Positions 15,316-20,179 of a stretch of DNA of 20,179 bases are shown piece after piece. The notes under the pieces were generated by a model, which was not told the origin of the DNA, made no database searches, and saw only the letters and a list, made by a program, of their open reading frames with translations. Positions within the stretch are counted from its first letter, which is position 1, and each line of letters opens with the position of its first letter. The position numbers were made by a program, and so were the translations under genes. Origin of the DNA: Pseudomonadota bacterium. GTDB taxonomy: Bacteria > Pseudomonadota > Alphaproteobacteria > Rhizobiales > Hyphomicrobiaceae. Location: contig JAEWIJ010000126.1 of assembly GCA_023387235.1 (NCBI GenBank), positions 1 to 20,179 on the forward strand, read 5' to 3'.

Positions 15316-16593
15316 ATGAACATCATTGATCGTCGGCTCAACCCCAAATCCAAGAGCCTTGGCAACCGGCAACGCTTCGTTCGCCGGGCCAAGGCGGACA
15401 TCCGCGAGGCCGTCAAGGACGCGCTCAAGAAGCGCAAGGTGTCGGAGGTCGAGGGCTCGGAGAAGATTTCGATCCGCTCGAAGAGCGTGCGCGAGCCCTC
15501 GTTTTCGCACAGCCGCGACAGCGGCTCGCGCGACATGATCCTGCCGGGCAACAAGGACTACAAGGTCGGCGATCTCATTCCGAAGCCGCAGGGCGGTGGT
15601 GGAGGCGGCGGCGGCGGTCAGGCGAGCGCGGACGGCGAGGGCCAGGACGATTTCGTCTTCACGCTTTCCAAGGACGAGTTTCTCGATCTCTTTTTCGAGG
15701 ACCTGAAGCTTCCGAACCTGATCAAGACGCAGCTCAAGGACCTGAAGTCACCGGTGCCGCAGCGCGCGGGCTACACCTCCGACGGTCCGCCCGCGAAGCT
15801 CAATCGCGTGCGCACGATGCGCCGCTCGCTCGCGCGCCGCATTGCGCTGCGCCGGCCGAAGGACACGGACGTCCAACAGCTCGAACGTGCACTCGCCGAA
15901 GCCGAGACGGATGTGCCGCGCGACGAGAATCTGATCGCTGAGCTGCGTGCCAAGCTGGATCGCGTGCTGCGTCTGCGGCGTTCGATCGCCTACGTCGATC
16001 CTATCGATCTTCAGTACAACCGCACGGAGCGCGTTCCGAGGCCTGCGACGCAGGCCGTGATGTTCTGCCTCATGGATGCCTCCGCCTCCATGACCGAGCC
16101 GCTGAAGGATCTCGCCAAGCGCTTCTTCATGCTGCTCCATCTGTTTCTCTCGCGGCACTATCGCGAAGTGGACGTCGTCTTCGTGCGCCACACGAGCACG
16201 GCGAGCGAGGTCGACGAGGAGACGTTTTTCCGCGGCGTCGAGACCGGCGGCACGGTGATCTCGACCGCGCTCGAGGAAATGGACCGCATTGTCCGCGACC
16301 GCTACTCGCCCGAGGACTGGAACATCTATGCGGCCCAGGCTTCGGACGGCGACAACATCCCCGACGACATGGGGCGCTGCCTCGATCTCGTCGAGAGCAA
16401 CCTGCTGCCCGTATGCCAGTACTTCGCCTATATCGAGGTCAGCGAGCAGATCGGGTTCGGAGACACCATCGTCTGGGACGGCTATAAGGAGATCGCGGAG
16501 CGCAACAAGCACTTCGCCATGCGTCGCGTGACGAGCCCGTCGGAGATCTTCCCGGTCTTCCACGAGCTGTTCTCCGCCTCCGCCGGCGCCTGA
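15316..16593 (+). CDS. yeaH: YeaH/YhbH-family protein (DUF444, VWA-like)
   Basis: A 425-residue DUF444 protein. It opens with the family start MNIIDRRLNPKSKSLGNRQR, then a basic helical segment, and has a nine-glycine linker at 93-101 before a conserved FVFTLSKDEFLDLFFEDLKLP block. The C-terminal half is a von Willebrand A-like fold with a MIDAS-type DASAS (Asp254, Ser256, Ser258) in MFCLMDASASM and a later ASDGDN. The molecular function is unknown. The gene almost always travels with prkA, and in E. coli yeaG and yeaH share a transcript. Gaps are 27 bases to prkA and 11 bases to the spoVR gene, so the three form an operon. A G-rich GGGGGC precedes the ATG. Confidence 0.95.
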   Translation: MNIIDRRLNPKSKSLGNRQRFVRRAKADIREAVKDALKKRKVSEVEGSEKISIRSKSVREPSFSHSRDSGSRDMILPGNKDYKVGDLIPKPQGGGGGGGGGQASADGEGQDDFVFTLSKDEFLDLFFEDLKLPNLIKTQLKDLKSPVPQRAGYTSDGPPAKLNRVRTMRRSLARRIALRRPKDTDVQQLERALAEAETDVPRDENLIAELRAKLDRVLRLRRSIAYVDPIDLQYNRTERVPRPATQAVMFCLMDASASMTEPLKDLAKRFFMLLHLFLSRHYREVDVVFVRHTSTASEVDEETFFRGVETGGTVISTALEEMDRIVRDRYSPEDWNIYAAQASDGDNIPDDMGRCLDLVESNLLPVCQYFAYIEVSEQIGFGDTIVWDGYKEIAERNKHFAMRRVTSPSEIFPVFHELFSASAGA

Positions 16594-16604
16594 GGAAGCC
16601 GCCC

Positions 16605-18179
16605 ATGACCATGACGGATATTCCCAAGATGGCGTCCCAGCCAAAGTCCACGGTCAAGGCGTCGAAGCCGCTCTTCGACGGCCCCGAGTGGAACTTCGAT
16701 CTCATCCGCGATGTGTATGACGCCATCGCCGAGATCGGCATCGGCGAGATGGGGCTCGATATCTACCGCAACCAGATCGAGGTCATCACGGCCGAGCAGA
16801 TGCTCGATGCCTATTCCTCGATCGGCATGCCGGTGATGTACCGCCACTGGTCGTTCGGCAAGCGCTTCGCCCACGACGAGATGTACTACCGCAAGGGCGC
16901 GCGTTCGCTCGCCTTCGAGATCGTGATCAACTCCGACCCCTGCATCAACTACATCATGGAGGAGAACTCCATGACGATGCAGTGCCTCGTGCTCGCGCAC
17001 GCGGCCATGGGCCACAACCACTTCTTCAAGAACAACTACCTCTTCAAGCAGTGGACGCAGGCCGACGCGATCCTCGAATATCTGGCGTTCGCAAAGAAGT
17101 TCGTCGCCGACTGCGAGGAGCGCTTCGGCGTGCCCGCGGTGGAAGCCGTGATCGATGCCGCGCACGCGCTCATGAACCAGGGCGTGAGCCGCAATGCGGC
17201 ACCTCGCCGGCGCTTCGACCCGGCCAAGGCGCGCGAGCGCGAGATCCGGCGGCGGGAGTACGAGGCCGAGATCTACAACGAGCTCTGGCGGACGCTGCCG
17301 CAGTCGAAACCCGAGGCCAAGGCCGAGGAGGTCGTTGTCGATCCGTCGCCGCCGATCGTGCCGGAAGAGAACCTTCTCTACTTTCTCGAGAAGCACTCGC
17401 CGAAGCTCGCGGGCTGGAAGCGCGAGATTCTGCGCATTGTCCGCGTGCTCTCGACGTACTTCTATCCGCAGCGCCAGACCAAGGTGATGAACGAGGGCTG
17501 CGCGACCTTCGTGCACTACGAGATCATGAACCGGCTCTACGAGAAGGGGCTCGTCACCGACGGCTCCATGCTCGAGTTCATGCACATGCACTCGGCGGTC
17601 GTCTATCAGCCGGGCTTCTCGGATCGCGGATTCTCGGGCTTCAACCCGTATGCGCTCGGTTTTGCCATGATGCGTGACATCAAGCGCATCTGCGTCGATC
17701 CGACGGACGAGGACCGCCATTGGTTCCCGGATTTCGCGGGCAACGGCCAGCCCATGGAGACGCTCCGCGATGCGTGGGCGAACTTCCGCGACGAGAGTTT
17801 CATCCATCAGTTCCTGAGCCCGAAGGTCATCCGCGACTTCCGCATCTTCCACATCCGCAACAAGTCCGAGGACCACGCGGTGCGCGTCGAGGCCATTCAC
17901 GACGAGATGGGCTATCGCGACGTGCGCCGTCAGCTCGCGCGCCAGTACGATGTCTCGCAGCAGGATCCGGACATCCAGGTGACGGACGCGGATCTGTCGG
18001 GGAGCCGCCGGCTGGTGCTCACGCACTTCGTGCGCGACGGCATCCTGCTCGACAAGGACGAGTGCGACCGCACGCTCATGCACGTCGCGCGGCTCTGGGG
18101 CTTCCGCGTGCGCCTTGTCGAGGTGGACACCATGACGGGCGCCAAGCTCCGCGAGCACGAGACGCTGCCGCTGCCGTAG
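16605..18179 (+). CDS. spoVR: SpoVR-family protein (YcgB)
   Basis: A 524-residue SpoVR / YcgB protein, of the usual length. Recognisable conserved blocks are YRNQIEVITAEQMLDAY, GMPVMYRHWSFGKRF, YEIVINSDPCINY-like (AFEIVINSDPCINYIMEEN), LAHAAMGHNHFFKNNYLF, KVMNEGCATFVHYEIMNRLY and FNPYALGFAMMRDIKR. Bacillus SpoVR is needed for normal spore cortex; in non-spore-formers it belongs to the prkA-yeaH-spoVR starvation set, and its biochemical role is unknown. The ATG at 16605 has GAGGAAG about 7 bases upstream; a second ATG lies at 16611. The gene is 11 bases after yeaH and ends the operon. No intrinsic terminator is evident before the MerR gene. Confidence 0.95.
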   Translation: MTMTDIPKMASQPKSTVKASKPLFDGPEWNFDLIRDVYDAIAEIGIGEMGLDIYRNQIEVITAEQMLDAYSSIGMPVMYRHWSFGKRFAHDEMYYRKGARSLAFEIVINSDPCINYIMEENSMTMQCLVLAHAAMGHNHFFKNNYLFKQWTQADAILEYLAFAKKFVADCEERFGVPAVEAVIDAAHALMNQGVSRNAAPRRRFDPAKAREREIRRREYEAEIYNELWRTLPQSKPEAKAEEVVVDPSPPIVPEENLLYFLEKHSPKLAGWKREILRIVRVLSTYFYPQRQTKVMNEGCATFVHYEIMNRLYEKGLVTDGSMLEFMHMHSAVVYQPGFSDRGFSGFNPYALGFAMMRDIKRICVDPTDEDRHWFPDFAGNGQPMETLRDAWANFRDESFIHQFLSPKVIRDFRIFHIRNKSEDHAVRVEAIHDEMGYRDVRRQLARQYDVSQQDPDIQVTDADLSGSRRLVLTHFVRDGILLDKDECDRTLMHVARLWGFRVRLVEVDTMTGAKLREHETLPLP

Positions 18180-18206
18180 GGTTGTGGGTGCTGTCGTAGA
18201 TATCGC

Positions 18207-18237
18207 TTGACCCGGCCCTTGGGGCCGCATGGATAAG
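18207..18237 (+). promoter_or_regulatory. MerR-type promoter/operator with 19-bp spacer
   Basis: The -35-like TTGACC (18207-18212) and -10-like GATAAG (18232-18237) are separated by 19 bases, longer than the optimal 17 and typical of MerR-regulated promoters. Inside the spacer is a perfect dyad CGGCCC-TTG-GGGCCG (18213-18227). The transcript would start near 18244, with the MerR-type gene beginning at 18267 after an AGGTG RBS. Autoregulation is the natural reading, but it is inferred. Confidence 0.55.
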
Positions 18238-18266
18238 GGCAGCCTCAACACGCAACGAGGTGATTC

Positions 18267-19292
18267 ATGCCCGGTCCATTCCTCAGTCCCTCCGAAGTCG
18301 CGCGCCAACTCGGCGTATCCGCCAAGGCGCTCCGTCTCTATGAGCTGCGCGGCCTGCTGATTCCCTCGCGCACGGCGGCGGGTTGGCGCGCCTACAGCCC
18401 TGCGGATCTGGCACGCGCGCGTGAGATCGTCATGCTGCGCGCGCTCGGCCTCAGCCTTGCGGAGGTCGGCCGGGTCGTCCTCAAGGGCGATATTTCTGCT
18501 GTGCGGCCGGCGTTGGCGGCCCACCAGTCGAACCTGGAAACGCAGGCACGGCGTTTAGCGGAGCAGATTGCCAAGGTGCGCGACCTGCGTGCCGAGCTGG
18601 ATAGCGGCGAGGCACTGGATTCAGACGATCTTGCGCCGCTGATGCTGTCCGCTATGCCCACCGTCGCGTTCGACCTGCCCTGGCCGTGGGGTGGCGAAAG
18701 GTTCGAGCTCACCGACATCCGCGCGCTCAATTTCATCGTTGGCCCGCTCTTCAGCGGCAAGACGCGGCTGGCGCGCGCGATCGCGCACGGATACCCTGGC
18801 GGTGTCTTCGTCGGGCCGGAGCGCTCCGCAGATGACGGGGCTGCCGCGACGGTACAGCTGGCAGCCGATACGTCGCTTCGCGAGCGGGTCGATCGCGCCT
18901 TGGCGTGGCTTGTCGAGGAAGGCGCGAACCGTTCGCCGGCGCTCGTTGCCTTGGTCGCGGCACTCGAAATGGACGGTCCGCAAGCCTTGGTCGTCGACAT
19001 GATCGAGCAGGGCCTTGATGAGCCAACGCAGCAAGCGCTCATCACCTATCTTCGGCGTCGGAATGCCGACGCACCGCCGCTTTTCCTGCTGACGCGCTCC
19101 AGCGCCATCCTCGATCTCGCGGCGGTAGGCCCGAAGGAAACGATTATTCTCTGCCCGGCGAACCATGCACCGCCGAGCTATGTCGTGCCAACGCCAGGTG
19201 TCGCGGGTTATGAGGCTGTCGCAACATGCCTGGCCTCGCCGGAGGTCCGGGCGCGCTCCGAGGGTGTCGTGGCCATGCGCGCGCCGCTATGA
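18267..19292 (+). CDS. MerR-type regulator fused to a P-loop ATPase-like domain
   Basis: A 341-residue protein. Residues 5-75 are a MerR winged helix (LSPSEVARQLGVSAKALRLYE, the LRGLLIPSR turn, YSPADLARAREIVMLRALGLSLAEV). A dimerisation-type helix follows (about 78-112). In place of a small effector-binding tail, residues about 130-300 look like an ATPase: LNFIVGPLFSGKT with Walker A GPLFSGKT (159-166, Lys165), a Walker B-like QALVVDMIEQGLDEPTQQ (Asp244, Glu247) resembling the IDEPE...LHP-Q segment of ABC/AAA_21-type enzymes, and a following PLFLLTRSSAIL strand. No classical LSGGQ signature is seen. The ligand is unknown. RBS AGGTG precedes the ATG. The fusion architecture is what I see; ATP binding and its effect on DNA binding are inference. 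The HAD gene follows after 39 bases and may be cotranscribed. Confidence 0.85.
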   Translation: MPGPFLSPSEVARQLGVSAKALRLYELRGLLIPSRTAAGWRAYSPADLARAREIVMLRALGLSLAEVGRVVLKGDISAVRPALAAHQSNLETQARRLAEQIAKVRDLRAELDSGEALDSDDLAPLMLSAMPTVAFDLPWPWGGERFELTDIRALNFIVGPLFSGKTRLARAIAHGYPGGVFVGPERSADDGAAATVQLAADTSLRERVDRALAWLVEEGANRSPALVALVAALEMDGPQALVVDMIEQGLDEPTQQALITYLRRRNADAPPLFLLTRSSAILDLAAVGPKETIILCPANHAPPSYVVPTPGVAGYEAVATCLASPEVRARSEGVVAMRAPL

Positions 19293-19331
19293 TAGAGGCT
19301 ATGGGCCTTGCATCGGAACGGAGTTAACCGT

Positions 19332-20012
19332 GTGAGCCGTCTGCGCGTCGTGTTCGATCTCGACGACACGCTCTATCCGGAGCGGCAGTTCGCGCTGTGC
19401 GGCTTTCGTGCGTGCGGCGTGTGGGCCAAGGAGCAGTTCGGCGTCGAGGGCGTGGGCGAGGAGATGACGCGGCTGCTCGACACGGGAATGCTCGGCAAGC
19501 TCTTCAAGACGGTGCTCGAGACGCACATGCCCGATCATCGGCCTGAGCATCTCGTCGCGCTGCGCGAGGCCTACCGCGGTGCGGTCGCGGAGCTCACATT
19601 GTTCGAGGATGGCGCCTGGGCTCTCGATCACTACGCCAGCCTGGGTCCGCTCGGTCTCATTACGGACGGCACGCACACCGTCCAGCGCAAGAAGGTGGCG
19701 GCGCTGGCGCTCGAGCCGCGGTTTCGCGAGATCGTCTACACGGATGCGCTCGGCGAGGATCGCGCCTACTTCAAGCCGCATCCCATGGCTTTCGAGCGCG
19801 TGGCCGCGGCCATCGGGGAGCCGGGCGACCGCTTCGTCTATGTGGGCGACAACCCGGTGAAGGATTTCGTGGCGCCGAACGCGCTTGGGTGGACGACGGT
19901 GCAGATCGTGCGGGACGGCGGCATTCACGACGCGACGAGGGCCATCGACGGCGGCGCGCCGAAACACAAGATCAGCGCACTCACGGAGCTGCCGGGCATA
20001 CTCGGCGCCTAG
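19332..20012 (+). CDS. HAD-superfamily hydrolase (COG1011-like)
   Basis: A 226-residue cytosolic HAD phosphatase-type enzyme. Motif I is VVFDLDDTLYP (nucleophile Asp9, acid Asp11), motif II is LITDGTHTVQRKK, motif III Lys is in YFKPHPMAFE, and motif IV is VYVGDNPVKDF. A helical cap lies between motifs I and II (about 20-100), as in the HAD-IA / YjjG-type phosphatases, some of which dephosphorylate nucleotides or sugar phosphates. The substrate is not deducible. I chose the GTG at 19332 because GGAG lies about 11 bases upstream; a TTG at 19308 is possible but less likely. The stop TAG is inside the first CTAGAGC of the downstream repeat region. It may be transcribed with the MerR-type gene. 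Confidence 0.88.
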   Translation: MSRLRVVFDLDDTLYPERQFALCGFRACGVWAKEQFGVEGVGEEMTRLLDTGMLGKLFKTVLETHMPDHRPEHLVALREAYRGAVAELTLFEDGAWALDHYASLGPLGLITDGTHTVQRKKVAALALEPRFREIVYTDALGEDRAYFKPHPMAFERVAAAIGEPGDRFVYVGDNPVKDFVAPNALGWTTVQIVRDGGIHDATRAIDGGAPKHKISALTELPGILGA

Positions 20013-20069
20013 AGCCTGATCGGTCGAGATGGAAGCGCTGGCGCTTCCATTGAGAGCGCGAATCAGTCT
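20009..20069. repeat. REP-like hairpin element 1
   Basis: It begins with CTAGAGC, which overlaps the HAD stop codon. A perfect 10-bp stem ATGGAAGCGC / GCGCTTCCAT with a 2-base loop (20029-20038, 20041-20050) sits inside an outer pair GAGCCTGAT / ATCAGTCTC (20012-20020, 20062-20070, one mismatch). No T-tract follows. It may serve as a transcript end or mRNA-stabilising structure. Confidence 0.6.
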
Positions 20070-20082
20070 CTCAAACAATAAA

Positions 20083-20139
20083 CTAGAGCACGCTGGACGA
20101 TGACCGGTGATTCCATCCAACGCTGACGTGCTCTAGAGC
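20083..20139. repeat. REP-like inverted repeat element 2
   Basis: Perfect 10-bp arms CTAGAGCACG / CGTGCTCTAG (20083-20092 and 20127-20136) enclose 34 bases, with an inner TGGA / TCCA pair (20094-20097, 20116-20119). The right end runs into a third CTAGAGC (20133-20139). Repeated CTAGAGC-bounded palindromes of this kind are common between genes in Hyphomicrobiales genomes; copy number in this genome cannot be judged from the window. Nothing further is recognised from 20140 to the right edge. Confidence 0.6.
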
Positions 20140-20179
20140 TGCGAATTCCGCCACATCATCGCTACGCGGTGCCTCCCCC

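Noticed and set aside
16482..18524. 680-codon minus-strand open frame opposite spoVR
   Set aside because: Antisense shadow of yeaH, spoVR and the MerR gene; the composition is that of reversed high-GC codons, with no motifs.
20009..20139. Inverted repeats at the right edge as ends of an insertion sequence
   Set aside because: The arms are only some 30-60 bases apart with no room for a transposase, so REP-like hairpins are the simpler reading.

Overview
The window looks like chromosome of a high-GC alphaproteobacterium, most likely Hyphomicrobiales (Rhizobiales). The grounds are about 60-66% GC in coding DNA on hand counts, strong G/C third positions, several families typical of that group (PAS_5, DUF2076, the EIIA-Man/HPr pair of the regulatory PTS, a single-domain CheY-like receiver), and frequent GTG/TTG starts. 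I see no insertion sequence, integrase, tRNA, rRNA, CRISPR array or phage module. Most of the window is core chromosome with a few accessory-looking details.

Layout. 1-2532 (minus): a YddA/BacA-type ABC permease cut by the left edge, preceded by an MFS transporter. 2901-4388 (plus): a MaoC-type enoyl-CoA hydratase and ribF (FMN/FAD synthesis). 4444-5061 (minus): a PAS_5 protein that converges on ribF and diverges from a rhomboid protease (5301-6032). 6199-6960 (plus): DUF2076 protein, closed by a strong hairpin terminator. 7023-7406 (minus): a YkgJ-type cysteine-cluster protein, divergent from a receiver-only response regulator (7535-7900). 7904-8950 (minus): agmatinase-family ureohydrolase, divergent from an O-acetylhomoserine sulfhydrylase (9142-10437). 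10460-10891: a small DUF6998-like protein with a nuclease-like residue pattern. 10991-11800: an RlpA lipoprotein. 11936-12665: EIIA-Man and HPr.

A 676-base AT-richer gap (12666-13341) follows. It holds candidate sigma-EcfG and sigma-54 promoters and leads into the stress-linked trio prkA-yeaH-spoVR (13342-18179). The last part carries an unusual MerR-type regulator fused to a P-loop ATPase-like domain (18267-19292), preceded by a textbook MerR-style promoter with a 19-bp spacer and a dyad. A HAD hydrolase (19332-20012) and REP-like inverted repeats at the right edge follow.

How the genes may work together. The PTS pair signals carbon/nitrogen state. The prkA trio is known in enterobacteria as a starvation-induced set, and in E. 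coli it responds to NtrC/sigma-54. The candidate promoters between these two blocks would fit carbon/nitrogen or general-stress control here, but that is inference. The most unusual items are the MerR-ATPase fusion with its putative autoregulatory promoter, the Asp-to-Asn change in the RlpA catalytic motif, the DUF6998 nuclease-like gene, and the promoter-rich gap before prkA. I do not see a complete undescribed defence or biosynthetic system.
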